61,221 nt of DNA from Micromonospora thermarum (GCF_012034245.1 NZ_JAATEO010000032.1:1-61221); one strand, 5' to 3'; shown: positions 11,797 to 20,575, counted from the stretch's first letter. Numbers and translations: made by a program. Notes: generated by a model from the sequence alone, not told the origin.

Positions 11797-12050
11797 GCCT
11801 GTCTTCTCCGCTCGCACTGGCGTCGCTCGTAGCGTCGCATCCTGCTGCGGCGCCTGCCAGGGCACCGGAGGTGGTTAGGGTATTCGTCCTGTCTTGTCAT
11901 GGTCGCCGGCAGGTCGGAGGTGTGGAAGACCCCAGAACCTACGCGGCGGTAACATCGCCCGAACCGTGGTCGCTATCCTTCAGTCTGCGCTGTCCGCGGC
12001 CGTGTGACGCTACAGACTGCGCATGATAGCCGTGAAGGGGAGGGGCCGAC
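11797..12050. promoter_or_regulatory. Divergent promoter region, 254 bp
   Basis: Separates the two divergent starts of UDP-glucose dehydrogenase and acyl-CoA dehydrogenase. GAAGGGGAGG precedes the ATG at 12051. No clear -10 box or operator could be fixed by eye. Confidence 0.5.
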
Positions 12051-13214
12051 ATGGCCGCAGAGCAATCGTTCGACGTCTACCGGCTTACCGACGAGCACCA
12101 GGCGGTCCGGGAAGCCGTCCGTGACGTCTGTGCGGCCAAGGTGGCTCCGCACGCCGCCGAGGCCGACGAGACAGGCGAGTTCCCGAAGGCGTCGTACGAC
12201 GCGCTGCGGGCGGCCGACTTCCACGCACCGCACATCCCGGTCGAGTACGGCGGCGCCGGAGCGGACGCCCTGGCGACGGCCATCGTGATCGAGGAGGTGG
12301 CCCGCGCCTGCGGCTCGTCCTCGCTCATCCCGGCGGTCAACAAGCTCGGCACCATGCCGCTGATCCTGGCCGGGTCCGAGGAGCTCAAGCGGAAGTACCT
12401 GACCCAGGTCGCGTCCGGCGACGCGATGTTCTCGTACTGCCTGTCCGAGCCGGAGGCCGGCAGCGACGCCGCCTCGATGACCACCCGGGCGGTCCGCGAC
12501 GGCGACCACTGGGTGCTCAACGGCGTGAAGCGGTGGATCACCAACGCCGGGGTGTCCGAGTTCTACACGGTCTTCGCCGTCACCGACCCGTCCGCCCGGT
12601 CCCGGGGCATCTCGGCCTTCGTCGTCGAGAAGTCGGACTCCGGTGTCAGCTTCGGCGCGCCCGAGAAGAAGCTCGGCATCAAGGGCTCGCCGACCCGCGA
12701 GGTCTACCTGGACAACGTCCGCATCCCGGCCGACCGCATGATCGGCGCGGAGGGCACCGGCTTCGCCACCGCCATGAAGACCCTGGACCACACCCGGGTC
12801 ACCATCGCCGCCCAGGCCGTCGGCATCGCCCAGGGCGCGCTCGACTACGCCCTGGGGTACGTCAAGGAGCGCAAGCAGTTCGGCAAGCCGGTCGCCGACT
12901 TCCAGGGCATCCAGTTCATGATCGCCGACATGGGCATGAAGCTGGAGGCGGCGCGGCAGCTGACGTACACCGCGGCCGGCAAGTCCGAGCGCGGCGACGC
13001 CGACCTGACCTACTTCGGCGCGGCGGCCAAGTGCTTCGCCTCCGACGCCGCCATGGAGATCACCACCGACGCCGTCCAGCTGCTGGGCGGGTACGGCTAC
13101 ACCCGGGACTACCCGGTCGAGCGGATGATGCGCGACGCGAAGATCACCCAGATCTACGAGGGCACCAACCAGGTGCAGCGCATCGTGATGGCCCGCCAGC
13201 TGCTCAAGGGCTGA
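12051..13214 (+). CDS. Acyl-CoA dehydrogenase
   Basis: A 387-residue FAD flavoenzyme that introduces the alpha,beta double bond into acyl-CoA and passes electrons to ETF. The FAD/substrate motif YCLSEPEAGSDAASM is near residue 125 and the C-terminal signature DAVQLLGGYGYTRDYPVE near 340. The catalytic-base glutamate sits in IYEGTNQVQRIV, the position found in short-chain and medium-chain enzymes. Length is normal. Chain-length preference cannot be read from sequence. The strong ribosome site GGGGAGG fixes the start. A 10-bp hairpin terminator follows. Confidence 0.95.
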   Translation: MAAEQSFDVYRLTDEHQAVREAVRDVCAAKVAPHAAEADETGEFPKASYDALRAADFHAPHIPVEYGGAGADALATAIVIEEVARACGSSSLIPAVNKLGTMPLILAGSEELKRKYLTQVASGDAMFSYCLSEPEAGSDAASMTTRAVRDGDHWVLNGVKRWITNAGVSEFYTVFAVTDPSARSRGISAFVVEKSDSGVSFGAPEKKLGIKGSPTREVYLDNVRIPADRMIGAEGTGFATAMKTLDHTRVTIAAQAVGIAQGALDYALGYVKERKQFGKPVADFQGIQFMIADMGMKLEAARQLTYTAAGKSERGDADLTYFGAAAKCFASDAAMEITTDAVQLLGGYGYTRDYPVERMMRDAKITQIYEGTNQVQRIVMARQLLKG

Positions 13215-13222
13215 CGGTCGGG

Positions 13223-13247
13223 GGCGGGCCGGTCGTCCCGGCCCGCC
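13223..13247. terminator. Bidirectional hairpin terminator between convergent genes
   Basis: A perfect 10-bp stem (GGCGGGCCGG/CCGGCCCGCC) with a 5-base loop in the 38-bp gap between convergent genes. Confidence 0.8.
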
Positions 13248-13252
13248 CGCGG

Positions 13253-13903
13253 TCAGCGTTCGGTGGTCGTGTCGTCCGGCCGGCTCGTGCCGCGTGGCGG
13301 CGCCGACCACGGCGACTCACCGCCCGTCCGGCGGGGCAGCGGCTCCGTCGGAGTGGGGTCGGGGTAGCCGAGCGTCACCGGCGCCGTGTCCCGCTCGGCC
13401 TGCGTCGGCCAGTCGCTGAGGGTGAAGTCCGTCTGCTGCGGACCGTCGGCCGGGGTCAGCTCCGCCCCGGCCTCCGGCCGTGGCCACTGCCGCCAGCGCT
13501 GCCCGCTGAAGGCGGCCATCATCAGCAGCAGGCCGATGAGGAAGAGGGTTCCGTTCTCCACCGGCAGCCGCAGCGGGAGCGGGTCGCCGAGGACCTTCCA
13601 TCCGTCGGGGATGCGGTCGCGCACGGTGAACGGCGCGACGAACGTCCCCACGTACGGAGCGGCGAGCAGCAGCCCGGCGACCAGCGGGCCGACCGGCGAG
13701 ACGCGCAGGGTGCCGAGCAGCCCGAGCAGGACGCCACCCACCGCGAGCCAGACGGCCGGCTCGATGAGGTTGGCCGAGTTGAAACTACCGATCTCCACCC
13801 AGCGGGCGACGGTGCGGGCCGAACCGTCCTGCCCGAGGGCGACCAGGACCCAGGTGACGGGGGCCACCACCAACCCGGCGAGGAAGCTCCAGAGATGTCG
13901 CAT
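13253..13903 (-). CDS. Hypothetical membrane protein with cytoplasmic-type tail
   Basis: A 216-residue protein not assigned to a known family. It has four hydrophobic segments at about residues 4-22, 48-68, 70-90 and 116-134, then a hydrophilic Pro/Thr/Asp-rich tail of about 80 residues. The ATG at 13903 has no Shine-Dalgarno, but TACGGT ends 6 bases upstream, so the transcript is probably leaderless. It is divergent from the thioesterase gene by only 23 bp. Confidence 0.8.
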   Translation of the reverse strand: MRHLWSFLAGLVVAPVTWVLVALGQDGSARTVARWVEIGSFNSANLIEPAVWLAVGGVLLGLLGTLRVSPVGPLVAGLLLAAPYVGTFVAPFTVRDRIPDGWKVLGDPLPLRLPVENGTLFLIGLLLMMAAFSGQRWRQWPRPEAGAELTPADGPQQTDFTLSDWPTQAERDTAPVTLGYPDPTPTEPLPRRTGGESPWSAPPRGTSRPDDTTTER

Positions 13904-13909
13904 CCGCGC

Positions 13910-13915
13910 ACCGTA
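13910..13915 (-). promoter_or_regulatory. -10 box TACGGT, overlapping the opposite-strand -10
   Basis: Read on the minus strand, TACGGT ends 6 bases before the ATG at 13903. It shares two base pairs with the plus-strand TACCGT at 13914-13919. Confidence 0.65.
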
Positions 13916-13919
13916 CCGT
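13914..13919 (+). promoter_or_regulatory. -10 box TACCGT, overlapping the opposite-strand -10
   Basis: TACCGT ends 7 bases before the thioesterase ATG at 13927; there is no ribosome site, so the transcript is probably leaderless. Confidence 0.65.
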
Positions 13920-13926
13920 TTCCGTC

Positions 13927-14445
13927 ATGACCGAGCACCCCTCCACCACGCCACCAGGGAAGCCCACCTCGTACTCCCGGGTCACGCTGAGCCGGATCAT
14001 GACCGCCGTCGACGTGAACCTCTACGGCACCGTGCACGGCGGCGTGCTGATGAAGTTCGTGGACGACGTGGCGGGGGCCGCCGCGGCCCGGCACAGCGGC
14101 GGGACGGCGGTGACCGCGGCCATCGACGAGATCGTCTTCTCCGAGGCGGTGCGGGTGGGTGACCTCGTGCACGCCTACGCCCAGGTCAACTGGACCGGGC
14201 AGACCTCGATGGAGATCGGGGTGCGGGTCACCGCCGAGCGGTGGGACTCGGCCGAGGACCAGCCGGTCCGGGTCGCCACGGCGTACCTGGTGTTCGTCGG
14301 TGTCGACGTCGGCGGCACGCCGCGCATGGTCCCGCCGGTGCTGCCGGAGACCGCCGAGGACGAGCGGCGCTTCCGGGAGGCGGAGATCCGCCGCGCCCAC
14401 CGGCTGGCCCGCCGCCGGGCGATCCAGGCGCACCGCGCCGGCTGA
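13927..14445 (+). CDS. Acyl-CoA thioesterase, hotdog fold
   Basis: A 172-residue protein of the YciA/BFIT-type acyl-CoA thioesterase group, hydrolysing acyl-CoA to free acid and CoA. The signature NLYGTVHGGVLMKFVDDVAG at residues 31-50 holds the active-site Asp, and IDEIVFSEAVRVGDLV forms the hotdog core. The last 40 residues are Arg/Glu-rich. Substrate range is not readable. It lies next to acetoacetyl-CoA synthetase and near an acyl-CoA dehydrogenase, consistent with acyl-CoA metabolism. Confidence 0.9.
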   Translation: MTEHPSTTPPGKPTSYSRVTLSRIMTAVDVNLYGTVHGGVLMKFVDDVAGAAAARHSGGTAVTAAIDEIVFSEAVRVGDLVHAYAQVNWTGQTSMEIGVRVTAERWDSAEDQPVRVATAYLVFVGVDVGGTPRMVPPVLPETAEDERRFREAEIRRAHRLARRRAIQAHRAG

Positions 14446-14607
14446 CGCGGGCCCTCCGCGCCTCCCACACAGAGTGGCCGGAGGGCATGTGGGTTCCGCA
14501 CGTGCGCCGGTGGGCGCCGGGTGCGGAGAATGGCGCTGCGAGGTAGGGCAAGATGGCGCCACGGCCCATGCACAGCGTCGTGCCGGGGCCCGAGGGAGGG
14601 TGGAGCA

Positions 14608-16656
14608 GTGGGTGACGTGCTGTGGACGCCGCCGGCGGACGTCCGTGAGCGGTCCCGGATCGGGAACTACCTGCGCTGGCTGCGCGAGCACCGGGGGCTC
14701 GACTTCGCCGACTACGACGAGCTGTGGCAGTGGTCGGTCACCGACCTGGACGCCTTCTGGCGGTCGATCTGGGATCACTTCGAGGTGGTGGCACACACCC
14801 CGCCGGCGGCCACGCTCGCCGACCGGGGCATGCCCGGCGCCCGCTGGTTCCCCGGCGCCACCCTCAACTACGCCGAGAACGTGCTGCGCATGCCCGGCCG
14901 CGCGGACGACGACCCGGTGGTGATCGCGCACGGGCAGACCCGGCCGCCGGTCACCCTCACCGCCGCCGGGCTGCGGGAGCAGGTCCGCCGGGTCGCGGCC
15001 GGGCTGCGCCGGCTCGGCGTCGGCACCGGCGACCGGGTGGCCGCGTACGCGCCGAACATCCCCGAGACGTACGTGCTGCTGCTGGCCACGGCCAGCCTCG
15101 GCGCCATCTTCTCCTCGTGCGCGCCCGAGTTCGGCACCCGCAGCGTCACCGACCGCTGGCAGCAGATCGAGCCGAAGGTCCTGGTCGCCGTGGACGGCTA
15201 CCGCTACGGCGACAAGCCGGTGGACCGGCGCGCCGAGGTGGCCGCGATCCGGGCCGCGCTGCCGTCCCTGCGACACACCGTCGGCATCGCGTACCTGGAC
15301 CCGGCCGGGGCTGACGGCCATAATTCGGCCTCCGCGCCGCTAGGCGGCGCTCCGGACCGAATGAGGGCCGCGCCCGAGGGCGTGATCGCCTGGGCCGACC
15401 TGGCCGCGGAGACCGACGAGCCGCTGACCTTCACGCCGGTGCCGTTCGACCACCCGCTCTACGTGCTCTACTCCTCCGGCACCACCGGCCTGCCCAAGCC
15501 GATCGTGCACGGCCACGGGGGCATCCTGCTCGAGCACCTGAAGATGCTCGCCCTGCACCACGACCTCGGCCCGGCCGACCGGTTCTTCTGGTTCACCACG
15601 ACCGGCTGGATGATGTGGAACTTCCTGGTGTCCGGGCCGGCGGTGGGCGCGGCCATCGTGCTCTTCGACGGCAACCCGGGCCACCCGGACCTCGGGGCGC
15701 TGTGGCGGCTCGCGGCGGACACCGGCACCACGTACTTCGGCACCTCCGCCCCGTTCCTGCTGGCCTGTCGCAAGGCCGGTCTGGCCCCGAAGGAGATCGC
15801 CGACCTGTCCGCGCTGCGCGGCCTCGGCTCGACCGGCGCGCCGCTGCCCGCCGAGGGCTTCACCTGGGTGTACGAGAACGTCGGCGACCACCTCCAGCTC
15901 CAGTCGCTCTCCGGCGGAACCGACGTCTGCACCGGCTTCGTCGGCGGCGTGCCGCTGCTGCCGGTGTACGCGGGCGAGATCGCCTGCCGGGCGCTCGGGG
16001 CGAAGGTGGAGGCCCGCTCGGCCGACGGCACGCCGGTCATCGGTGAGCTGGGGGAGCTGGTCATCACCGAGCCGATGCCGAGCATGCCGGTCGGCTTCTG
16101 GAACGACCCGGACGGCGGCCGCTACCGCGAGGCGTACTTCGACGTCTACCCGGGCGTGTGGCGGCACGGTGACTGGATCACCATCAACGAGCGCGGCGGC
16201 TGCGTGATCACCGGCCGCTCCGACGCGACCCTCAACCGCGGCGGGGTCCGCCTCGGCACCGCGGAGTTCTACTCGGTGGTGGAGGGGCTGGACGAGGTCG
16301 TCGACTCCGTGGTCGTCCACCTGGAGGACGACGAGGGCGGCGCCGGCGAGCTGCTGCTCTTCGTGGTGCTCGCGGAGGGGCTCGACCTGGACGACGACCT
16401 GCGGAAGAAGATCTGCCGCGAGCTGCGTACGGCCCTGTCGCCCCGGCACGTGCCCGACGAGATCCACCAGGTCCGGGCCGTCCCGCGCACCCTCTCGGCG
16501 AAGAAGCTGGAGGTGCCGGTCAAGAAGATCCTCACCGGCACCCCGGTCGACAGCGCCGCGGCGAAGGGCGCCCTGGCCAACCCGGAATCCCTGACCGCGT
16601 TCGCCACGCTGGCAACCCAACGCCACGCCTCCCACGACCAGTCCACCCCAGCCTGA
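14608..16656 (+). CDS. Acetoacetyl-CoA synthetase
   Basis: A 682-residue adenylate-forming ligase that activates acetoacetate to acetoacetyl-CoA. The N-terminal ACAS-type start is followed by NYAENVL, the P-loop-like YSSGTTGLPKPIVHG near residue 290, the adenine-binding SGGTDVCTGF, and TLNRGGVRLGTAEFY. The catalytic lysine lies in TLSAKKLEVPVKK near the C-terminus. The GTG at 14608 is chosen because GGTGGAGCA precedes it and the family N-terminus begins there. About 19 residues around 240-258 are an in-frame insertion encoded by a palindromic element (see 15323-15362). A 69-bp palindrome follows the gene. Confidence 0.92.
   Translation: MGDVLWTPPADVRERSRIGNYLRWLREHRGLDFADYDELWQWSVTDLDAFWRSIWDHFEVVAHTPPAATLADRGMPGARWFPGATLNYAENVLRMPGRADDDPVVIAHGQTRPPVTLTAAGLREQVRRVAAGLRRLGVGTGDRVAAYAPNIPETYVLLLATASLGAIFSSCAPEFGTRSVTDRWQQIEPKVLVAVDGYRYGDKPVDRRAEVAAIRAALPSLRHTVGIAYLDPAGADGHNSASAPLGGAPDRMRAAPEGVIAWADLAAETDEPLTFTPVPFDHPLYVLYSSGTTGLPKPIVHGHGGILLEHLKMLALHHDLGPADRFFWFTTTGWMMWNFLVSGPAVGAAIVLFDGNPGHPDLGALWRLAADTGTTYFGTSAPFLLACRKAGLAPKEIADLSALRGLGSTGAPLPAEGFTWVYENVGDHLQLQSLSGGTDVCTGFVGGVPLLPVYAGEIACRALGAKVEARSADGTPVIGELGELVITEPMPSMPVGFWNDPDGGRYREAYFDVYPGVWRHGDWITINERGGCVITGRSDATLNRGGVRLGTAEFYSVVEGLDEVVDSVVVHLEDDEGGAGELLLFVVLAEGLDLDDDLRKKICRELRTALSPRHVPDEIHQVRAVPRTLSAKKLEVPVKKILTGTPVDSAAAKGALANPESLTAFATLATQRHASHDQSTPA
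15323..15362. repeat. 40-bp palindromic element inside acetoacetyl-CoA synthetase gene
   Basis: ATTCGG and CCGAAT form the ends, and GCGCCGC-TAG-GCGGCGC a perfect inner stem. It is read in frame as a Ser/Ala/Gly-rich loop in the enzyme, between the VGIAYLDPAG and VIAWADLAAE segments. Confidence 0.65.
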
Positions 16657-16678
16657 CCCCCCGCCCCACCCCAGCCGT

Positions 16679-16747
16679 CGATCTTGCACTTTCTGCCCCC
16701 GCACAACGGGCAATGCGCCCGAAGCGGGGGCTACAAGTGCAAGATCG
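16679..16747. repeat. 69-bp dispersed palindrome, family A copy 2
   Basis: CGATCTTGCACTT and AAGTGCAAGATCG-type arms, an inner GCCCCCGC/GCGGGGGC stem. Lies between the convergent acetoacetyl-CoA synthetase and TIGR03089 genes. Confidence 0.88.
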
Positions 16748-16764
16748 ACGCGGGTGGGGGTGGG

Positions 16765-17454
16765 TCAGGGCAGGGTTTGCGTCACGCGCTCGGACGTCGC
16801 CCGGGAGGGTAGGCGCGTCGGGTCCGGGTTGGCGCAGAGCACCGTCGACGCATGGGCGGTCAGGGGGGCCAGGAGCCAGTCGACCGGATCGGGCAGCGCG
16901 TCCACGTCGATCAGGACGCGGGCGTCGGGGCTGATGCCCAGGTCCTCCGCCCGGGCCGCCGCGCGGGCCAGCAGGTCCGCGTCGTCCGGCCCCGGTCCGG
17001 CGTACGGGGTGAAGTGGTCGCCGTGCACGCGTACCTCCGACACGAAGTCGGCGAAGCCCGGCGGGACCTGCCGCATCGGCAGGGCGAACGGGTCCAGGGC
17101 GAGGACGTAGCGGTCGCCGGCCGACCACGCGTCCGCCTCGGCCAGCCGGCCGACGGCGACGAAGAGGACGTCCACGTCGCCCGGATCCTCGGCCACGGTC
17201 AGGCCGGCCGACCAGGCGCCCAGCAGGACGGCGGCGGTCTGCCAGTGCGGCGGGAGCAGCACCCTGGCCGTGTCGCCGGGCCCGAGGCCCAGCCCGTCGA
17301 CGAGCAGGTTCGCCGTCTTCGCCACCCAGTTCGCGCAGGTCGCGCCGGAGAGTTCGGTCCGTTCGCCGGTCGCGTCGTCGTACCAGGTCAGCAGCGGGCG
17401 GGTCGGGTCGGGCGCGGTCGCGGCGGCGAAGACCCGGGCAATGTTGTCGGCCAT
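16765..17454 (-). CDS. TIGR03089 family protein (partial adenylate-forming fold)
   Basis: A 229-residue protein matching the actinobacterial TIGR03089 family, which resembles the first part of AMP-dependent synthetases but lacks the P-loop and C-terminal catalytic lysine domain. Recognisable pieces are RPLLTWYDDATGERTELSG, LANW-like NWVAKTANLL, and LPPHWQTAAVLLGAWSAG. It is unlikely to be an active ligase; its role is unknown. TATCGT lies 8 bases before the ATG, suggesting a leaderless transcript. Confidence 0.88.
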   Translation of the reverse strand: MADNIARVFAAATAPDPTRPLLTWYDDATGERTELSGATCANWVAKTANLLVDGLGLGPGDTARVLLPPHWQTAAVLLGAWSAGLTVAEDPGDVDVLFVAVGRLAEADAWSAGDRYVLALDPFALPMRQVPPGFADFVSEVRVHGDHFTPYAGPGPDDADLLARAAARAEDLGISPDARVLIDVDALPDPVDWLLAPLTAHASTVLCANPDPTRLPSRATSERVTQTLP

Positions 17455-17462
17455 CGGCGCGA

Positions 17463-17468
17463 ACGATA
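17463..17468 (-). promoter_or_regulatory. -10 box TATCGT of a leaderless promoter
   Basis: Minus-strand TATCGT ends 8 bases before the ATG at 17454; no Shine-Dalgarno is present. Confidence 0.5.
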
Positions 17469-17654
17469 CGCCCCCGCCGGCCGTAGAAGAGGGCGACGAC
17501 AGGAGAGTGCCGGCCGCTGCCGCCGTGCCGCTACCCGACAGTCTTCAGGTCGGCGTACCGTCGGGTCGCAGTCACCGCCCACCCGGGGGCCGGGCGTAGG
17601 CTTGCCCCCGGAGTGTTGTTCCCCACAGACCCGACAGCTTCAAGGAGTCGCCCC

Positions 17655-18800
17655 GTGACCGCCGGTCGACCGCCCCGCGTGCTCATCGACGCCACGAGTG
17701 TCCCCGCCGACCGCGGCGGCGTCGGTAGATACGTCGACGGCCTGCTCGGTGCGCTCGGCAAGGTGTGCGGGTCGGGCGTGGACCTGGCCGTCGTCAGTCT
17801 CCGCACCGATCTCGAGCGCTACACCCGCATGCTGCCCGGCGCGGAGATCATCCCGGCGCCCGCCGCCGTCGCGCACCGGCCCGCCCGGCTCGCCTGGGAG
17901 CAGACCGGCCTGCCGCTGCTCGCCCAGCAGGTCGGCGCGCAGGTGCTGCACTCGCCCTTCTACACCTGCCCGCTGCGCGCCGGTTGTCCGGTCACGGTGA
18001 CCGTGCACGACGCGACCTTCTTCACCGAGCCGGAGCACTACGACAAGTCCCGCCGCACCTTCTTCCGCAGCGCGATCAAGACGTCGCTGCGCCGCGCCGA
18101 CCGGGTGATCGTGCCGAGCAAGGCCACCCGGGACGAGCTGATCCGGCTGCTGGACGCCGACCCGACCCGCATCGACGTCGCGTACCACGGCGTGGACCAC
18201 GCCGCGTTCCACGCGCCGGGCGAGGAGGAGAAGGCCCGGGTCCGGGCCCGGCTGGGGCTCGGCAGCCAGAGCTACGTCGCCTTCCTCGGCGCGAAGGAGC
18301 CCCGCAAGAACGTCCCCAACCTGATCCGGGGCTGGGCCCGCGCCGTCGCCGACCGGGAGAGCCCGCCCGCCCTGGTGATCGCCGGCGGTCAGGGCCACGA
18401 CGACGACATCGACCGCGCGGTGGCCGAGGTGCCGTCGCACCTGCGGCTGCTGCGCCCCGGCTACCTGCGGTACGCCGATTTGCCGGGCTTCCTCGGCGGG
18501 GCGCTCGTCGCGGCCTACCCGTCGTACGGCGAGGGCTTCGGCCTGCCGATCCTGGAGGCGATGGCGTGCGCCGCGCCGGTGCTCACCACCCCCCGGCTCT
18601 CGCTGCCGGAGGTCGGTGGTGACGCGGTCGCGTACACCAGCGAGGCACCGGACCAGATCGCGACCGACCTGGCCGCGCTGCTGGACGACGAGCAGCGCCG
18701 GCTGGCGCTCGCGAAGGCCGGCTTCGACCGGGCCAAGGAGTTCACCTGGGAGTCCAGCGCCGAGGTGCACATCGCGGCCTGGTCCCGGGCCCGGGCGTGA
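17655..18800 (+). CDS. Glycosyltransferase family 4 (GT-B)
   Basis: A 381-residue GT-B glycosyltransferase, probably a mannosyl- or related transferase using a nucleotide or lipid sugar donor in the cytoplasm. RVLIDATSVPADRGGVGRYV opens the acceptor domain; VTVHDATFF and RADRVIVPSKATRDEL lie in the middle. The donor-binding E-x7-E motif is in GEGFGLPILEAMACAAPV near residue 300. The GTG at 17655 is preferred because AAGGAG sits 8 bases upstream. The mannose-1-phosphate guanylyltransferase gene 61 bp downstream suggests a GDP-mannose-linked role. Confidence 0.9.
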   Translation: MTAGRPPRVLIDATSVPADRGGVGRYVDGLLGALGKVCGSGVDLAVVSLRTDLERYTRMLPGAEIIPAPAAVAHRPARLAWEQTGLPLLAQQVGAQVLHSPFYTCPLRAGCPVTVTVHDATFFTEPEHYDKSRRTFFRSAIKTSLRRADRVIVPSKATRDELIRLLDADPTRIDVAYHGVDHAAFHAPGEEEKARVRARLGLGSQSYVAFLGAKEPRKNVPNLIRGWARAVADRESPPALVIAGGQGHDDDIDRAVAEVPSHLRLLRPGYLRYADLPGFLGGALVAAYPSYGEGFGLPILEAMACAAPVLTTPRLSLPEVGGDAVAYTSEAPDQIATDLAALLDDEQRRLALAKAGFDRAKEFTWESSAEVHIAAWSRARA

Positions 18801-18861
18801 GCGCGGCCCCCGCAGGGGTGACCGCCCGGCCCGCGGTTGCGGGGTCGGGCATGATGTCCGG

Positions 18862-19953
18862 GTGATTTACGCCGTCATCCCGGCGGGAGGCAGCGGCACC
18901 AGACTGTGGCCGCTGTCCCGCGCCGGGCACCCGAAGTTCCTCCACCCGCTCACCGGCACCGCCGCGTCGCTGCTCCAGGCGACCGTGGACCGGCTCGGCC
19001 CGCTGACCACGCCGGAGCGCACGCTCGTGGTGACGGGGGCGGCGCACGTCACCGCGGTGGCGCGTCAGCTGTCCGTGCTGCCGGAGGAGAACATCCTGGT
19101 GGAGCCGTCGCCGCGGGACTCGTGCGCGGCGATCGCCCTGGCGGCCGCGGTGATCGCGCGGCGGGAGCCGACGGCGGTGATGGGGTCGTTCGCGGCCGAC
19201 CACCTGATCGGCGACCCGGAGCGGTGGCGGGAGACCGTCCGCCAGGCGGTCCGGGGTGCCGAGCAGGGCCTGCTGATGACGGTGGGAATCACCCCTACCC
19301 GGGCCGAGACGGGCTACGGCTACCTGGAGACCGGGGAGCCGGCCGGTGACGGGCCGCTGCGGCCGGTGGCCGAGTTCAAGGAGAAGCCGAGCGCCGACGT
19401 GGCCGAGGCGTACCTGCGGTCCGGGCGGCACCTCTGGAACGCCAGCATGTTCGTCTGGCGGGTCGACGTCTTCCTCGCCGAGCTGGCCCGCCAGCAGCCG
19501 GCGCTGCACGCGGGCATCGTCGCGATCGCCGGGGCGTGGGGCACCGAGGACCAGGACGACGTGCTCGGCACGGTCTGGCCGACGCTGCCGAAGATCTCGG
19601 TGGACTACGCGGTGATGGAGGGCGCGGCGACGGCCGGCAAGGTGGCGACCGTGCCCGGCGACTTCGGGTGGAACGATGTCGGCGACTTCCACACGCTCGG
19701 CGAGGTGCTGCCGGCGGACCAGGACGGCAACGTCGTGCTCGGCGGTGACGCGAAGCCGGGTGTGCTCCTGCGGGACAGCGCGAACCTGGTGGTCGTCCCG
19801 TACTCCGGCCGCCTCGTCGCCACCGTCGGCGTGCGCGACCTGATCGTGGTCGACACCCCGGACGCGCTGCTGGTGTGCCCGCGCGACCGGGCCCAGGACG
19901 TCAAGAAGATCGTCGACGAGCTCAAGGAACGGGGCGAAGAGGGGCTCGTCTGA
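18862..19953 (+). CDS. Mannose-1-phosphate guanylyltransferase
   Basis: A 363-residue nucleotidyltransferase making GDP-mannose from GTP and mannose-1-phosphate. The N-terminus IYAVIPAGGSGTRLWPLSR is the pyrophosphorylase signature; EKPSADVAEAYL includes the sugar-phosphate-binding FKEKP motif near residue 173; WNASMFVW and DYAVMEGA are conserved. The C-terminal isomerase domain of bifunctional ManC is absent. The GTG at 18862 starts exactly at the family N-terminus, with CATGAT 6 bases upstream as a weak leaderless -10. Its 3' end overlaps the convergent NUDIX gene by 32 bases. Confidence 0.93.
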   Translation: MIYAVIPAGGSGTRLWPLSRAGHPKFLHPLTGTAASLLQATVDRLGPLTTPERTLVVTGAAHVTAVARQLSVLPEENILVEPSPRDSCAAIALAAAVIARREPTAVMGSFAADHLIGDPERWRETVRQAVRGAEQGLLMTVGITPTRAETGYGYLETGEPAGDGPLRPVAEFKEKPSADVAEAYLRSGRHLWNASMFVWRVDVFLAELARQQPALHAGIVAIAGAWGTEDQDDVLGTVWPTLPKISVDYAVMEGAATAGKVATVPGDFGWNDVGDFHTLGEVLPADQDGNVVLGGDAKPGVLLRDSANLVVVPYSGRLVATVGVRDLIVVDTPDALLVCPRDRAQDVKKIVDELKERGEEGLV

Positions 19954-20548
19954 GCGCCGCCAGCGCCGGCGCGATCAACTGGGTGGTCCCGCCGGCCAGC
20001 GGCTCCGGCAGCCGGTCCGGCGGGAACCAGCCCAGTTCCTCGGACTCCTCGCTGACCCGGGCCTGGGCGCCGGGCGGCGCGAGGACGGCGAAGCGTACGT
20101 CGTGGTGGAACGAGCCGCCCTGGCAGCCGACCGGGTGGATGTCCACGTCGATCGGCACCGGGTCGATCCGCAGGCCGGCCAGTCCGGACTCCTCGGTCGC
20201 CTCGCGCAGGGCGGCGGCGGCCAGCGTCCGGTCGCCGGGCTCGCAGTGCCCCCCGAGCTGCACCCACCGGTGGAACTTGCCATGCAGGCAGAGCAGCACC
20301 CGCTCGCCGGTGGCGTCCAGCACGAGCGCGCTCGCCGTGACGTGCCCGGCCCGGTGCTCCCGGGTCATCGCGACGGGCCCGGCGGCCAGCAGGTCGAGGG
20401 TGCGGTCGCGGGCCTCCGCGGCGGCGGCCGAGGTGGGCGTCCACCCCCGCAGGACGGCCACGGCGTCGGCGTGCAGCTCACCGTCGGTAAGGGACGCTTC
20501 CACCACGTCAGGGGTCGACAAGGGGCCCGTCCTCTCCTCCGCGCGCAC
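19922..20548 (-). CDS. NUDIX hydrolase
   Basis: A 208-residue hydrolase of nucleoside diphosphate-linked substrates. The Nudix box reads GHCEPGDRTLAAAALREATEESG near residues 98-120, with all Glu and Arg positions kept. The N-terminal 60 residues form a helical extension. Substrate unknown. The GTG start at 20548 is supported by TAGGGT ending 6 bases upstream with no ribosome site. It is convergent with and overlaps the guanylyltransferase gene by 32 bases, and is divergent from the gene at 20588. Confidence 0.9.
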   Translation of the reverse strand: MRAEERTGPLSTPDVVEASLTDGELHADAVAVLRGWTPTSAAAAEARDRTLDLLAAGPVAMTREHRAGHVTASALVLDATGERVLLCLHGKFHRWVQLGGHCEPGDRTLAAAALREATEESGLAGLRIDPVPIDVDIHPVGCQGGSFHHDVRFAVLAPPGAQARVSEESEELGWFPPDRLPEPLAGGTTQLIAPALAALRRAPLRPVP

Positions 20549-20554
20549 CTGGAC

Positions 20555-20560
20555 ACCCTA
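20555..20560 (-). promoter_or_regulatory. -10 box TAGGGT of the NUDIX gene
   Basis: Minus-strand TAGGGT ends 6 bases before the GTG at 20548; leaderless arrangement. Confidence 0.65.
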
Positions 20561-20575
20561 CGTGCGCGGTCTTCG

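Noticed and set aside
16269..16706. Short frames starting in family A and B palindromes with recurring KCKID or PANSMI peptides
   Set aside because: The recurring peptides are translations of the palindromes themselves, not evidence of a protein family.
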